Assembly: GCF_014196635.1 (NCBI RefSeq)
Contig: NZ_JACIEB010000003.1
Coordinates: forward strand, 62,001-126,000
Direction of reading: 5' to 3'
DNA length: 64,000 bases
Source of the DNA: Sphingobium fontiphilum
Lineage (GTDB): Bacteria; Pseudomonadota; Alphaproteobacteria; Sphingomonadales; Sphingomonadaceae
The position numbers and the translations under genes were made by a program. The notes beneath the pieces were generated by a model. That model was not told where the DNA came from, made no database searches, and was given only the letters and a program-made list of their open reading frames with translations. Below, piece after piece: positions 1-15,833 of the stretch. Position 1 is the first letter of the stretch. Each line of letters starts with the position of its first letter.

Positions 1-2321
<2,321 letters not shown>

Positions 2322-2353
2322 CTAAGCCAAAGGCTTGAGGTTCAAATCTTCTT

Positions 2354-2454
2354 CCGTTCGCCCTGAGTAGGGACTGAGCTTGCCGAAGGCCCGTATCGAA
2401 GGATCATTCGATACGCCATTTCGACTTCGCTCAATGGCTACTCAGGACGAACGG
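2354..2454. repeat. Long imperfect inverted repeat between rpoB and rpoC
   Basis: The outer arms 2354-2370 and 2438-2454 are 17-base inverted copies with one mismatch. An inner perfect 8-bp stem (GTATCGAA 2393-2400 / TTCGATAC 2407-2414) closes a 6-base loop. The parts between have related GAGC..GNCGAAG cores. As RNA it would fold into one long hairpin within the rpoB-rpoC message. The sequence style matches dispersed intergenic palindromes common in sphingomonad genomes (from memory, not searched). It has no U-run, so it is not an ordinary terminator; processing, mRNA stabilisation or a selfish REP-like element are possible. Confidence 0.75.
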
Positions 2455-2472
2455 TGATGGCATCGTCCCCGG

Positions 2473-6639
<4,167 letters not shown>

Positions 6640-6669
6640 GCGTATCCTGCCTTGAGTAATTCGTCGCAT

Positions 6670-6691
6670 ATTTTCGCATCGCAGCGAAAAT
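6670..6691. other. Perfect hairpin in rpoB 5' leader
   Basis: ATTTTCGC (6670-6677) and GCGAAAAT (6684-6691) form an 8-bp perfect stem with a 6-base loop, about 30 bases before the rpoB start on the minus strand. It has no U-run. It may shape the leader or the ribosome site; its role is unknown. Confidence 0.5.
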
Positions 6692-6741
6692 TCAGCCCGA
6701 CGCGGACGAAATGGGGGTGATTCGCCCCACTTCATCCACGC

Positions 6742-6776
6742 AAAAAAGTGCGGGCCGGGACTGTCCGAACCGCACT
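6742..6776 (-). terminator. Intrinsic terminator-like hairpin upstream of rpoB (possible attenuator)
   Basis: Read on the minus strand, AGTGCGG (6776-6770) pairs with CCGCACT (6753-6747) and is followed directly by six U (6747-6742). It lies about 100 bases before the rpoB start and downstream of a promoter facing rpoB. No minus-strand gene precedes it in the window, so it would either attenuate rpoBC transcription or be a leftover of a lost upstream gene. Confidence 0.65.
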
Positions 6777-6901
6777 GCCAGCGTCCTGTAACCCGCCGAA
6801 ATCCGCCCTATACTGCCGGTCGTCGCGCGCTACACGACGCCGGACCCCGGACGGTCCGGGGGACGACCCGTGCCAAAGGCACCAGCCGAATTTCCAACAG
6901 C

Positions 6902-6930
6902 CATATAGGAAAAGCGGGCAGTCTTGTGAA
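6902..6930 (-). promoter_or_regulatory. Sigma-70-type promoter directed at rpoBC
   Basis: On the minus strand TTCACA (6930-6925) is followed by exactly 17 bases and TATATG (6907-6902), near-consensus elements. Transcription would begin around 6895, giving a leader of about 255 bases that passes two small hairpins (6845-6861 and 6870-6882) and the terminator-like stem before rpoB. Confidence 0.55.
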
Positions 6931-7006
6931 GGGGGCATGATCGCTCTTCACCCGCGCCCGCGTCTGTGCCAGCGTGCGCACGCCACGATCAAGCAGGACC
7001 GCCGCC

Positions 7007-8620
7007 ATGGTGACGCACAAGACCGCCGATACCCCATGGTGGAAAGGCGCCGCCATCTACCAGATTTATCCGCGCAGCTTTCAGGACAGCAATGGCGACG
7101 GGATCGGCGACCTGCCGGGCATCACCGCCCGGCTGGACCATGTCGCGCGGCTGGGTGTCGACGCCATCTGGATCTCGCCTTTCTTCACCTCCCCCATGCG
7201 CGATTTCGGCTATGACATCGCCGATTATTGCGACATCGACCCGATTTTCGGGACTCTGGCGGATTTCGACGCGCTGGTCGCCCGCGCCCACGAACTGGGC
7301 CTGAAGGTGACCATTGATCAGGTCTATGCCCATGTGTCGGACCTGCACCCCTGGTTCACGCAAAGCCGCCAGAGCCGCGACAATGAACGCGCTGACTGGT
7401 TCGTCTGGGCCGATCCGAAGGCGGACGGCACGCCGCCCAGCAACTGGCAGTCGGTGTTCGGCGGCCCGGCCTGGACATGGGACGCGCGGCGGCGGCAATA
7501 TTATATGCACCAGTTCCTCAGCAGCCAGCCGCAGCTCAACGTGCACAATCCGGCGGTGCAGGACGCACTGCTGGACGTCATGCGCTTCTGGCTGGACCGG
7601 GGCGTCGATGGCTTCCGGCTCGACGCGCTCAACCATGCGATGCACGATCCCGCACTGCGCGACAATCCGCCCGCGCCCGATGACGGGTCGGTCCGCACCC
7701 GCCCGTTCGACTATCAGATCAAGCGATATAGCCAGTCGCACCCCGACGTCGTGCCCTTCATCGAGCGCATCCGCGCCCTGTGCGACGATTATGGCGCGAT
7801 CTTCACCGTGGCGGAGGTCGGCGGCGCCTTCGCCGAGCAGGAGATGAAGGCCTATACGGCGGGCGAGACGCGGCTCAACAGCGCCTATGGCTTCACCTTC
7901 CTCTATGCCGACGCGCTGACGCCCGCGCTGGTCGCGGATACGGTGGAACGCTGGCCCGACGAACCGGGCGTCGGCTGGCCAAGCTGGGCGTTCGAAAATC
8001 ATGACGCGCCCCGCGCCCTGTCGCGCTGGTGCCGCCCGGTCGATCGCGCGCCCTTTGCCCGGATGAAGATGATGCTGCTCGCCTGCTTGCGCGGCAACAT
8101 CATCCTCTATCAGGGCGAAGAACTGGGCATTACCCAGGTCGATATTCCCTTCGACCGGTTGCAGGACCCCGAAGCCATCGCCAACTGGCCCCTCACCCTG
8201 TCGCGCGACGGCGCGCGCACGCCCATGCCTTGGGCCACGGATGCCGTGGAGGCTGGCTTCACCGACGCCCTTCCATGGCTGCCGCTGGGCGAGGACAATC
8301 TGGGCCGCGCGGTGGACCGGCAGGAGGCGGACGAAGGATCGCTGCTCAATTTCACCCGCATCCTGCTGGCGATCCGCAACGCCCATCCGGCCCTCCGCAG
8401 TGGCGCGCTCGACCTGCTGGTCGTCGACGACGCCTGCCTTGCCTTCCGCCGCCGGGCCGAGGGCGAAAGCCTGCTGTGCTGTTTCAACCTGTCGCGCGAG
8501 GCCATCGACTGGCCCGGCGCGATCGTCCCGGCGGGCGCGGTGGTGCTGGCGGTGAACGGGGCGGAGCCGGGCGCCCTGCCCCCCTATGGCGCGATCATCT
8601 TCAAGGAGCGGACCCCATGA
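7007..8620 (+). CDS. GH13-family alpha-glucosidase / alpha-amylase family enzyme
   Basis: A 537-residue glycoside hydrolase family 13 enzyme, probably an intracellular alpha-glucosidase that cleaves small maltooligosaccharides or sucrose-like sugars. The N-terminus WWKGAAIYQIYPRSF is typical of oligosaccharide-acting GH13 members. The nucleophile motif GFRLDALNH, acid/base motif AEVGG and FENHDAPR (transition-state His-Asp) are present; the usual first motif is the variant DQVYAHVS. No signal peptide is seen. ATG 7007 is preferred over the upstream in-frame start because of AGGA at good spacing. Its stop overlaps the next start by four bases (ATGA), so it is coupled to the SDR gene. Exact substrate specificity cannot be read from the sequence. 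Confidence 0.88.
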   Translation: MVTHKTADTPWWKGAAIYQIYPRSFQDSNGDGIGDLPGITARLDHVARLGVDAIWISPFFTSPMRDFGYDIADYCDIDPIFGTLADFDALVARAHELGLKVTIDQVYAHVSDLHPWFTQSRQSRDNERADWFVWADPKADGTPPSNWQSVFGGPAWTWDARRRQYYMHQFLSSQPQLNVHNPAVQDALLDVMRFWLDRGVDGFRLDALNHAMHDPALRDNPPAPDDGSVRTRPFDYQIKRYSQSHPDVVPFIERIRALCDDYGAIFTVAEVGGAFAEQEMKAYTAGETRLNSAYGFTFLYADALTPALVADTVERWPDEPGVGWPSWAFENHDAPRALSRWCRPVDRAPFARMKMMLLACLRGNIILYQGEELGITQVDIPFDRLQDPEAIANWPLTLSRDGARTPMPWATDAVEAGFTDALPWLPLGEDNLGRAVDRQEADEGSLLNFTRILLAIRNAHPALRSGALDLLVVDDACLAFRRRAEGESLLCCFNLSREAIDWPGAIVPAGAVVLAVNGAEPGALPPYGAIIFKERTP

Positions 8621-9531
8621 CTGGCTTCACCGCCGCCGACCTGGCTTCGCAACAGGGCAAATGCTTCATCGTCACCGGCGCCAATGCGGGCCTTGGTTTC
8701 GAAACCAGCCGCGCGCTGGCGGCGCGGGGCGCCCGTATACTGCTCGCCTGCCGCGACGAGGGCCGCGCCCGCGACGCCATGGCGCGGATCGCCGCCGAAA
8801 CCCCCGGCGCGGACCTTGCCTTCATACCGCTCGATCAGGGCGATCTCGCCAGCATCCGCGACGCCGCCGCGCTCGCCATGGCGGAACCGCGCATCGACGC
8901 GCTGGTCAACAATGCCGGGGTGATGATCCCGCCGCTCGGCCACACGCGCGACGGATTTGAACTGCAATTCGGCGTCAACCATCTGGGCTGTTTTGCGCTG
9001 ACCGCATTGCTGCTGCCCAAATTGGCGCAAACGGCGGGCAGCCGCGTCGTCATCACCGCCAGCCTCGCCCACAAATATGGCCGGATCGACTGGAACGACC
9101 TGAATGCGGACAAAAGCTATGGCGCGACCCAGCGCTATTGCGACAGCAAACTGGCCAACATCCTGTTCCTTTTCGAACTGGACCGCCGCCTGCGCGCCGC
9201 CGGATCGCCGGTGATCGCGCTGGGATGCCATCCGGGCGTCGCCGTCACGGACCTTGGGCGGCACCGGCTCATCACCCGCATCGGCCTTCCCCTGCTGCGC
9301 CCGATATTGAACAGCGCGGCGATGGGCGCATGGCCGACGCTTCAGGCCGCCGCCGCGACCGATGTCATCCCCGGCGAATATTACGGCCCGCAGCAACTGC
9401 GCGAGATGCGCGGTCCTTCGGCCATCGCCCGCCGCGCGAAAAGGGCGCGCAATGTCGAACAGGCAAGGCGATTGTGGGACATATCGGCGACGATGACCGG
9501 CATCGATCCCGGCCTGCTCCCTGTCGAATAA
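8617..9531 (+). CDS. Short-chain dehydrogenase/reductase (retinol dehydrogenase-like)
   Basis: A 304-residue SDR with the NAD(P)-binding TGANAGLGF near residue 20, NNAG around residue 92 and the catalytic YCDSK (Tyr-x-x-x-Lys) near residue 170. The long form with a C-terminal WPTLQAAAAT...GEYYGP stretch resembles the retinol-dehydrogenase/WW-oxidoreductase-like branch, which acts on varied lipophilic alcohols and ketones. ATG at 8617 overlaps the glucosidase stop by four bases, implying one transcript. The physiological substrate is unknown; the pairing with a glucosidase may be incidental. Confidence 0.85.
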   Translation: MTGFTAADLASQQGKCFIVTGANAGLGFETSRALAARGARILLACRDEGRARDAMARIAAETPGADLAFIPLDQGDLASIRDAAALAMAEPRIDALVNNAGVMIPPLGHTRDGFELQFGVNHLGCFALTALLLPKLAQTAGSRVVITASLAHKYGRIDWNDLNADKSYGATQRYCDSKLANILFLFELDRRLRAAGSPVIALGCHPGVAVTDLGRHRLITRIGLPLLRPILNSAAMGAWPTLQAAAATDVIPGEYYGPQQLREMRGPSAIARRAKRARNVEQARRLWDISATMTGIDPGLLPVE

Positions 9532-9578
9532 GCGCCCGGCCCCGGCCGCAAGGGCTGTTCAAATGGAAAACCTCGATC

Positions 9579-9607
9579 TTGACGCGCACGTAAACGTCAA
9601 CTAAATT
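9579..9607 (+). promoter_or_regulatory. Promoter with embedded palindromic MerR-type operator
   Basis: TTGACG (9579-9584), a 17-base spacer and TAAATT (9602-9607) form a promoter whose start point would fall at about 9614, next to the regulator ATG at 9615. The spacer contains an inverted repeat, TTGACG-N10-CGTCAA (9579-9584 / 9595-9600), with the core ACGTAAACGTCAA. This resembles operators reported for LiuR-type MerR regulators of acyl-CoA catabolism (from memory). It fits autoregulation and control of the acyl-CoA dehydrogenase downstream. Confidence 0.6.
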
Positions 9608-9614
9608 TCACCGC

Positions 9615-10025
9615 ATGGATCAACGCACGAGCATTGCGGGCATCGAACTGCCCGATCACCGCGACCGCCAGCACTACAGCATTTCCGACCTGTCGGAAGA
9701 GTTCGGCGTCACCGCCCGCGCCCTGCGCTTTTACGAGGATGAAGGGCTGATCGCGCCGGAACGCCAAGGCCTCAGCCGCATCTATTCGCGCCGTGACCGC
9801 GCCCGGCTGGCGTGGATCTTGCGCGGCAAGCGGGTGGGATTCAGCCTGTCCGACATTCGCGAGATGATCGACCTTTATGATGCGGATGAGGAACATGAGG
9901 CGCAACGCCGCGTCACTGTGGAGAAATGCCGCGCGCGCATCGCCCTTTTGGAACAACAGAAGCAGGACATCGACGCCGCCATCGCCGAACTGTCCGAATT
10001 TGTGATGGCGATCGAGCAGCAATAG
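9615..10025 (+). CDS. MerR-family transcriptional regulator (acyl-CoA metabolism type)
   Basis: A 136-residue MerR-type regulator. A winged-helix DNA-binding region starts at about residue 20 (YSISDLSEEFGVTARALRFY, then EDEGLI), followed by a C-terminal dimerisation coiled coil (residues 95-136). No cysteine metal site is seen, so it is not a metal sensor; the short form resembles LiuR-like regulators of branched-chain or fatty acyl-CoA catabolism. An acyl-CoA dehydrogenase gene follows after 46 bases. There is no Shine-Dalgarno sequence before the ATG, and the predicted transcription start almost coincides with it, suggesting a leaderless mRNA. The ligand is unknown. Confidence 0.85.
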   Translation: MDQRTSIAGIELPDHRDRQHYSISDLSEEFGVTARALRFYEDEGLIAPERQGLSRIYSRRDRARLAWILRGKRVGFSLSDIREMIDLYDADEEHEAQRRVTVEKCRARIALLEQQKQDIDAAIAELSEFVMAIEQQ

Positions 10026-10071
10026 CGGCGGTGTTGCCCAAACGCCCAGAATATAAATATCGGAGAAGATC

Positions 10072-11874
10072 ATGCCTGTTTACGCCGCCCCCGTGCGCGA
10101 CACCCGTTTCATCCTTGACCATGTGCTGGGGCTGAAGCGCTATGCCAACCTGCCCGGTTTTTCCGCCGCCACGCCCGACATGGTCGAAGCGATCCTGACC
10201 GAAGGCGGCCGCGTCGCCGCCGAAGTGCTGTTCCCCCTTAACCTGCCCGCCGACCGCGAAGGCTGCACCCGCCATGCCGACGGGTCGGTGACGACGCCCG
10301 CTGGCTTCAAGGCCGCCTATAACCAATATGTCGAGGGCGGCTGGACGACGCTGCACGCACCCGAACAATTTGGCGGACAGGGCCTGCCCATGCTGCTGGC
10401 GACGGCGCTGGGCGAATATATGTCGTCGGCCAACCAGGCGTTCGAAATGTATTTCGGGCTGACGTCGGGCGCCATCTCCGCCCTGCTGGCCAAGGGCAGC
10501 CCGGAACAGCAGGCGACCTATGTCCCCAACATGGTGTCGGGCAAATGGACCGGCACGATGAACCTGACCGAGCCCCACTGCGGCACCGACCTCGGCCTTA
10601 TCAAGACGAAGGCCGTGCCCCAGGGCGATGGCAGTTACCAGATCACCGGCACGAAGATTTTCATTTCGGCGGGCGAGCATGACCTGGCGGAAAACATCAT
10701 CCATCTGGTGCTGGCCAAGACGCCCGACGCACCGGAGGGCAGCAAGGGCATTTCGCTGTTCGTCGTGCCCAAATTCATGGTCAACGCCGACGGGTCGCTG
10801 GGCGACCGCAACGCCGTGTCCTGCGGCTCCATCGAACACAAGATGGGCATTCACGCCAACGCGACCTGCGTGATGAATTATGACGGCGCCACCGGCTGGC
10901 TGGTGGGCGAGGAAAACAAGGGCCTGGCCGCCATGTTCATCATGATGAACGCGGCGCGGCTGGGCGTCGGCCTGCAAGGCCTGTCGCAGGGCGAGGTCGC
11001 TTTCCAGAACGCCGTGCACTACGCCCGCGAGCGCAGGCAGGGCCGCGCCCTGACCGGGCCGAAGGAGCCGGAGGAAAAGGCCGACACGCTGTTCGTCCAC
11101 GCCGATGTGCGCCGGATGCTGATGGACGCCAAGGCGCTGACCGAAGGGCTGCGCGCGCTCATCCTGTGGGGCGCGCTTCAGGTCGACCTGTCCCACGCTG
11201 CCGAGACCGAGGAAGAACGCCAGTTGGCCGACGACCTGATCGGCCTGCTGACCCCGGTCATCAAGGGCTATGGCACAGACAAAGGCTTCGACGTCGCCGT
11301 CGCCGCCCAACAGGTGTTCGGCGGCCATGGCTACATCTGGGAAAATGGCGTCGAACAATATGTGCGCGACGTCCGCATCGCGCAGATTTACGAAGGCACC
11401 AACGGCGTGCAGGCGATGGACCTGATCGGCCGCAAGCTGCCTGCCCATGGCGGCCGCGCGCTCCAGGCGCTGCTGAAGATCGTCGCCGCCGAAATCGCCG
11501 AAGCCAGGGGCGTCGAACAGGTCGCCGCCTTTGCCGAGGCGCTGGAAAAGGCGACCGGGCAATTGCAGGCCGCGACCATGTGGCTGATGCAGAACGCCAT
11601 GACGAACCCCGACAACGCCGGGGCGGGCGCGCATCATTACATGCACATATTGGGCATCGTCGCCACCGGCCTGATGTGGCTGCGCATGGCGCGCGCCGCC
11701 GCCGCGCTGATCGACGCGGGGGAAGGCGACACGGCCTGGCTGGAAGCAAAACTAGCGACCGCCCGCTATTTCGCCGAGCGCATCATGCCCGACGCAGGCG
11801 CGCTACGCCGCAAGATCGAGGGCGGCGCAGAGGCGCTGATGGCGATCGACCCCGACCTGTTCGCCGCAGCCTGA
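10072..11874 (+). CDS. Acyl-CoA dehydrogenase, DmdC/FadE5-like (about 600 aa type)
   Basis: A 600-residue flavoprotein of the long acyl-CoA dehydrogenase branch, which includes DmdC (methylmercaptopropionyl-CoA dehydrogenase) and FadE5-like enzymes; it oxidises acyl-CoA to enoyl-CoA and passes electrons to ETF. Hallmarks are the flavin-contact stretch [17 protein letters not shown] (about 160-177), [12 protein letters not shown], and the C-terminal [20 protein letters not shown] with [17 protein letters not shown]. The ribosome site GGAGAAGATC lies directly before ATG 10072. It probably forms an operon with the MerR gene. Substrate chain type is not deducible; DmdC annotations in such genomes are often over-specific. 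Confidence 0.9.
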   Translation: MPVYAAPVRDTRFILDHVLGLKRYANLPGFSAATPDMVEAILTEGGRVAAEVLFPLNLPADREGCTRHADGSVTTPAGFKAAYNQYVEGGWTTLHAPEQFGGQGLPMLLATALGEYMSSANQAFEMYFGLTSGAISALLAKGSPEQQATYVPNMVSGKWTGTMNLTEPHCGTDLGLIKTKAVPQGDGSYQITGTKIFISAGEHDLAENIIHLVLAKTPDAPEGSKGISLFVVPKFMVNADGSLGDRNAVSCGSIEHKMGIHANATCVMNYDGATGWLVGEENKGLAAMFIMMNAARLGVGLQGLSQGEVAFQNAVHYARERRQGRALTGPKEPEEKADTLFVHADVRRMLMDAKALTEGLRALILWGALQVDLSHAAETEEERQLADDLIGLLTPVIKGYGTDKGFDVAVAAQQVFGGHGYIWENGVEQYVRDVRIAQIYEGTNGVQAMDLIGRKLPAHGGRALQALLKIVAAEIAEARGVEQVAAFAEALEKATGQLQAATMWLMQNAMTNPDNAGAGAHHYMHILGIVATGLMWLRMARAAAALIDAGEGDTAWLEAKLATARYFAERIMPDAGALRRKIEGGAEALMAIDPDLFAAA

Positions 11875-11886
11875 TGCCGTTCCTCC

Positions 11887-11905
11887 GTCCGGCGCAAAGC
11901 CGGAC
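11887..11905. terminator. Strong hairpin after acyl-CoA dehydrogenase gene
   Basis: GTCCGGC (11887-11893) and GCCGGAC (11899-11905) form a perfect 7-bp stem with a 5-base loop, 12 bases after the stop codon. There is no U-run, so termination efficiency is doubtful; it may protect the 3' end. Confidence 0.4.
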
Positions 11906-12002
11906 CTGACAATCTGCACAAGGGTGGCGGCAAGAAAGCCTGCGCGCGCGCCGCCGCCCATGCCATTGCCGCCGCCCGGATGCCGGGTCTAAAGGGGTGG
12001 CG

Positions 12003-13301
12003 ATGACATCCCCTGCCCCCCACCCGCTGCGCGTCGGCCGCTTCCGTTCCTATCTGATCGGCCGCTTTTCAGCCGTGCTGGCGCAATATGCGATGATGAT
12101 CGTGCTGGGGTGGCAGGCCTATAATATCGCGCGCGAAACCATGGACCAGTCGGCCGCCGCCGCGCAACTGGGGCTGATCGGTCTGGCGCAGTTCGTGCCG
12201 CTCTTCTTCCTGACGCCCGTCACCGGCTGGGTCGCGGACCATTTCGACCGCCGCCATATTGTCCGACTGACGTTGACCATGCTGACCGCCGCCTCAGGGC
12301 TGCTGGCCTTCGCAACCTATGACGGCTGGGTCAGCCTGCCGCTGCTGTTCGGCATTGCGGCGGTCATGGGCATCGCCCGCGCCTTCAACGGCCCCGCCTA
12401 TAGCGCGCTCGCCCCCAATCTGGTCCCGCGCGAGGCGCTGCCCAAGGCCATCGCCATATCCAGCGTCGCCTGGCAGCTGGGCATGATTTCCGGCCCGGCG
12501 CTGGGCGGATACGCCTATGCGGCGCAGCCCTGGGGCGCCTACGCGCTGGGATCCTGCCTGTTCGCCGCCGCGCTGGTCGCGATGCTGACCATCGGGCCGG
12601 TGCCGCAGCCGCCCCGCGACACCAGCCGCCACCCGATCCGCCAGATGATCGACGGCTTCGCCTATGTCCGTTCCAATCGGCTGGTGCTGGCGACGATCAC
12701 GCTGGACCTGTTCGCCGTGCTGCTGGCCGGGGCGACGGCGCTGTTGCCCATTTATGCCCGCGACATCCTGCTGGTCGGATCGCGCGGCCTTGGCCATCTG
12801 GCCGCCGCGCCGGGCGTCGGCGCGGGCGTGACCGCGCTTTGGTTCTCTTTCCGCCCGCTGCGCCGCGAGGTCGGATTGAAGATGCTGGGCGCGGTCATCG
12901 TCTTTGGCGTCGCCACCATCGTCTTCGGCCTCACCGCCTTCGCGCCGCGCGGCATCGCCATGGAAATGGCGCTGGGCGCGCTGGTCGTGCTGGGCTGCGC
13001 CGACATGTTTTCCGTCTATGTCCGCCAGTCGCTGATCCAGCTCCACACGCCCGACGCCATGCGCGGCCGGGTGTCAAGCGTGTCGCAACTCACCATCTCC
13101 GCCTCCAATGAACTGGGCGAGGCGGAAAGCGGCTTTCTGGCCGCGCTGGTCGGCCCCATCGCGGCCGTGATCGGCGGCGGCGTCGGTGCTATCGTCATCA
13201 CCCTCATCTGGGCGCGACTCTTTCCCGAATTGCGCCTTGCACGCAGCTTCGACCCACCCGACATAAGGGCGGCGGACGTTCCCAAGGAGAATGTACAATG
13301 A
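12003..13301 (+). CDS. MFS transporter, EntS-like exporter family
   Basis: A 432-residue inner-membrane protein with about 12 hydrophobic segments, of the major facilitator superfamily. The cytoplasmic loop motif [13 protein letters not shown] after the second helix is the MFS signature (GxxxDrxgrR). The sequence style ([28 protein letters not shown]) fits the EntS/MFS_3 drug-siderophore exporter branch. ATG 12003 is chosen over GTG 11997 because AAAGGGG lies at the right distance only for the former. Its stop overlaps the cysK start by four bases, so the two are co-translated. The substrate is unknown; coupling to cysteine synthase could hint at export of a thiol or cysteine derivative, but that is only inference. 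Confidence 0.87.
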   Translation: MTSPAPHPLRVGRFRSYLIGRFSAVLAQYAMMIVLGWQAYNIARETMDQSAAAAQLGLIGLAQFVPLFFLTPVTGWVADHFDRRHIVRLTLTMLTAASGLLAFATYDGWVSLPLLFGIAAVMGIARAFNGPAYSALAPNLVPREALPKAIAISSVAWQLGMISGPALGGYAYAAQPWGAYALGSCLFAAALVAMLTIGPVPQPPRDTSRHPIRQMIDGFAYVRSNRLVLATITLDLFAVLLAGATALLPIYARDILLVGSRGLGHLAAAPGVGAGVTALWFSFRPLRREVGLKMLGAVIVFGVATIVFGLTAFAPRGIAMEMALGALVVLGCADMFSVYVRQSLIQLHTPDAMRGRVSSVSQLTISASNELGEAESGFLAALVGPIAAVIGGGVGAIVITLIWARLFPELRLARSFDPPDIRAADVPKENVQ

Positions 13302-14215
13302 AGGCCAACAGCATCCTGGAAACCATCGGCAACACGCCGCATATCCGCGTCAACACATTGTTCGGCGACGCCGAGGTGTGGATCAAGTCGGAACGCGCCA
13401 ATCCCGGCGGATCGATCAAGGACCGCATCGCCCTCGCCATGATCGAGGCGGCCGAGGCGTCAGGCGATCTGCAACCGGGCGGCACCATCATCGAGCCGAC
13501 ATCGGGCAATACCGGCGTCGGCCTCGCCATGGTCGCGGCGGTCAAGGGGTATAAGCTGGTTCTGGTCATGCCCGAAAGCATGTCGATCGAACGGCGGCGG
13601 CTGATGCTGGCCTATGGCGCCAGTTTCGACCTCACCCCGCGCGAAAAGGGCATGAAGGGCGCCATCGAGCGCGCGCTGGAACTGGTGGCGCAGACGCCGG
13701 GCGCATGGATGCCGCAACAGTTCGAAAACCCCGCCAACATCGACGTCCACACCCGCACGACCGCGCAGGAAATCCTGGCCGACTTCGCCGCCACCCCCAT
13801 CGACGTGCTGGTGACGGGCGTCGGCACCGGCGGCCATATCACCGGCACGGCGCAGACGCTGAAATCCGCCTGGCCGCACCTCAAGGTCTTTGCCGTGGAA
13901 CCGACCCTGTCCCCGGTCATCAGCGGCGGCCAGCCCGGCCCGCACCCCATTCAGGGCATCGGCGCGGGCTTCATCCCCGCAAACCTCCACACGCAACTGC
14001 TCGATGGCGTCATTCAGGTCGATCCCGCCGATGCGAAGGATTATGCCCGCCGCGCGGCCAGCAGCGAAGGGATGCTGGTGGGCATTTCCTCCGGCGCGAC
14101 GCTGGCGGCCATCGCGCAGAAACTGCCTGAACTGCCTGCGGGCAGCCGGGTGCTGGGCTTCAACTATGACACGGGCGAGCGTTATCTGTCGGTGCCCGAT
14201 TTCCTGCCGGAATAA
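13298..14215 (+). CDS. cysK: Cysteine synthase A (O-acetylserine sulfhydrylase)
   Basis: A 305-residue PLP enzyme making L-cysteine from O-acetylserine and sulfide. Visible marks are the PLP-lysine context NPGGSIKDR (about residue 40), the substrate loop [10 protein letters not shown] (about 67), the phosphate-binding GTGGH (about 176) and GISSGAT near residue 265. Its C-terminus ends in SVPDFLPE, without the classic Ile tail that docks into serine acetyltransferase partners. The ribosome site AAGGAG precedes ATG 13298, which overlaps the MFS stop by four bases. Length and motifs are normal. Confidence 0.95.
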   Translation: MKANSILETIGNTPHIRVNTLFGDAEVWIKSERANPGGSIKDRIALAMIEAAEASGDLQPGGTIIEPTSGNTGVGLAMVAAVKGYKLVLVMPESMSIERRRLMLAYGASFDLTPREKGMKGAIERALELVAQTPGAWMPQQFENPANIDVHTRTTAQEILADFAATPIDVLVTGVGTGGHITGTAQTLKSAWPHLKVFAVEPTLSPVISGGQPGPHPIQGIGAGFIPANLHTQLLDGVIQVDPADAKDYARRAASSEGMLVGISSGATLAAIAQKLPELPAGSRVLGFNYDTGERYLSVPDFLPE

Positions 14216-14224
14216 GCAAGCCGC

Positions 14225-15529
14225 ATGACGGCGACGCGGGATGAACGGCCGGGCTGGACCGGCTGGCTTTTCGCGCTGGCGATGTTCGTCGGCCTGCCCG
14301 CGCTCGTCGCCGGGGTGGAGGGCGGCCGCCATGCCCCCGCCACCCTCGCGAAGGCCGGGCCGGACGCCCCCTCCCGCGCGGCCCCGCCCCCGGTAGAGCC
14401 GGTCCGTATTCTGCCGCTGGCGACCGACCGGGCGCGCAGCGTCAACGCCGCCGTGCCCTTTTCGACCGCGCCCAATCCCCCCGCCCGCCCCTTCCTCTTT
14501 TCAGGGAACGAAAGCGACCTTGCCCGCGCGATCGATTGTCTGGCGGCGGCGCAGCTTTACGAGGCGGGCGACGACCCTGTGGGCCAGCGGGCGGTGGCGC
14601 AGGTGGTGCTGAACCGCGTTCGTCATCCCGCCTTCCCCAAGACGGTGTGCGGCGTCGTGTTCCAGGGGCAGGAACGCGCCACCGGGTGCCAGTTCACCTT
14701 CACCTGCGACGGCGCGCTCGCCCGCTTGCCCGCGCCCTCCGTCTGGGACCGCGCCCGGCTGATCGCTCGCGAAATGCTGGGCGGGCGAGTGTTCGATCCG
14801 GTCGGCACCGCCACCCATTATCATACCGACTGGGTCGTCCCCTATTGGAGCGGCCATCTCGACAAGATCACGGCGGTCGGCACCCACCTCTTCTTCCGCT
14901 GGCGCGGCTGGTGGGGCACGCCCGCCGCCTTTCGCGGGCGGGAAGCGGGCAATGAGCCGCTGATCGCGCGCATCGCCAAATTCGCGCTGGCGCACAGGGG
15001 CGAAGCGACGCCGTCGGTCGGCCTGCCCGCCGCCAGTCCCGTGCCGACCGGCGCGGCGCAACTGGCCGCCCGGCCGCAACAGGCCATCGGCGCGGATTCG
15101 CTGGGCAAGAATTTTGGCGCAGGGCGGCTGATCGCCATCGCGCCGCAGGGGCGCGGCTTCCTGCTGGAACTGTCGCGCGGCGCGACGCCCGATGAATGGC
15201 CGACGCTGGCCCAGACATTCTGCGCGGGGCGGGGCGAATGCCGGATCATGGCCTGGCGGGCGGGAACGGCTGCGCCGACGGGCTTCCCATTGAGCGACGC
15301 GGCGCTGGACGCCATGGCCTTCGCCTATATCCACGATGCCCGGACGGGTCTGCAACGCGCCCTGTGGAATTGCGCCCAGACGCCGCGCGCCGTTCAGGGC
15401 CAATGTATGCGGGCGCGCAATCCGGTGGCGCGGGCGGCGGTCCAGCCGCGCCCGCAGCGATACGAAACGGTGCGGCTGGCTCCCACGCCGACGGCGCCTG
15501 CGACGAACGCGACCCCGGCCGCCGACTGA
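14225..15529 (+). CDS. Cell wall hydrolase, SleB/Hydrolase_2 family, membrane-anchored
   Basis: A 434-residue protein with an N-terminal membrane segment (about residues 12-30), a Pro/Ala-rich linker, and a SleB-like catalytic domain (about residues 95-235). The domain shows AAQLYEAGDDPVGQRAVAQV, VLNRVRHPAFP, then CQFTFTCDG and the His-containing ATHYHTDWV, all typical of PF07486 peptidoglycan lytic enzymes. The C-terminal ~200 residues are low-complexity with no recognised domain. It begins 9 bases after cysK with no clear ribosome site. It likely trims peptidoglycan in the periplasm. It is one of several peptidoglycan-related genes between 14 and 22.5 kb. Confidence 0.87.
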   Translation: MTATRDERPGWTGWLFALAMFVGLPALVAGVEGGRHAPATLAKAGPDAPSRAAPPPVEPVRILPLATDRARSVNAAVPFSTAPNPPARPFLFSGNESDLARAIDCLAAAQLYEAGDDPVGQRAVAQVVLNRVRHPAFPKTVCGVVFQGQERATGCQFTFTCDGALARLPAPSVWDRARLIAREMLGGRVFDPVGTATHYHTDWVVPYWSGHLDKITAVGTHLFFRWRGWWGTPAAFRGREAGNEPLIARIAKFALAHRGEATPSVGLPAASPVPTGAAQLAARPQQAIGADSLGKNFGAGRLIAIAPQGRGFLLELSRGATPDEWPTLAQTFCAGRGECRIMAWRAGTAAPTGFPLSDAALDAMAFAYIHDARTGLQRALWNCAQTPRAVQGQCMRARNPVARAAVQPRPQRYETVRLAPTPTAPATNATPAAD

Positions 15530-15587
15530 CTGTCCGGCCCCTTTTACCGGCCCGTCGATCCAGCCCCGGCCAAGCGCCAGAATCCCC

Positions 15588-15616
15588 TTGACCGCTTGGA
15601 CCAGCCCGCTTATTGG
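15588..15616 (+). promoter_or_regulatory. Promoter of tRNA-Gln gene
   Basis: TTGACC (15588-15593), a 17-base spacer and TATTGG (15611-15616) precede the tRNA 5' end by 32 bases. The -35 is near consensus, the -10 is weak. Confidence 0.5.
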
Positions 15617-15648
15617 CGGCCACCCGTGCGGGCCAAGGTTCGCACCGA

Positions 15649-15722
15649 TGCCCGATCGTCTAAAGGTAAGACTACGGACTCTGACTCCGTCAATCGAGGT
15701 TCGAATCCTCGTCGGGCATCCA
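15649..15722 (+). tRNA. tRNA-Gln, anticodon CTG
   Basis: A full cloverleaf can be drawn: acceptor TGCCCGA pairs with TCGGGCA, D-arm GTCT/AGAC, anticodon stem ACGGA/TCCGT around the loop CTCTGAC (anticodon CTG, reads CAG), T-arm CGAGG/CCTCG with loop TTCGAAT, then discriminator T and an encoded CCA. No integrase or attachment-site duplicate is seen beside it. Confidence 0.95.
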
Positions 15723-15770
15723 ACTCTCACATAGCCAGACGATATTTTCGGGATCGGGCGATTTACGCCG

Positions 15771-15790
15771 GACGGCGCTTCATCGCCGTC
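15771..15790. terminator. GC-rich hairpin between tRNA-Gln and convergent RTX gene
   Basis: GACGGCG (15771-15777) and CGCCGTC (15784-15790) form a perfect 7-bp stem with a 6-base loop between convergent transcription units. No U-run on either side; it may end or protect either transcript. Confidence 0.4.
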
Positions 15791-15833
15791 GCCTGTCGAG
15801 GGACGGATCAATCGACCCGCCCCCCTCTTCCCG

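Noticed and set aside
15649..15833. tRNA-Gln as an integration site
   Set aside because: No duplicate of the tRNA 3' end, no integrase and no composition change beside it.
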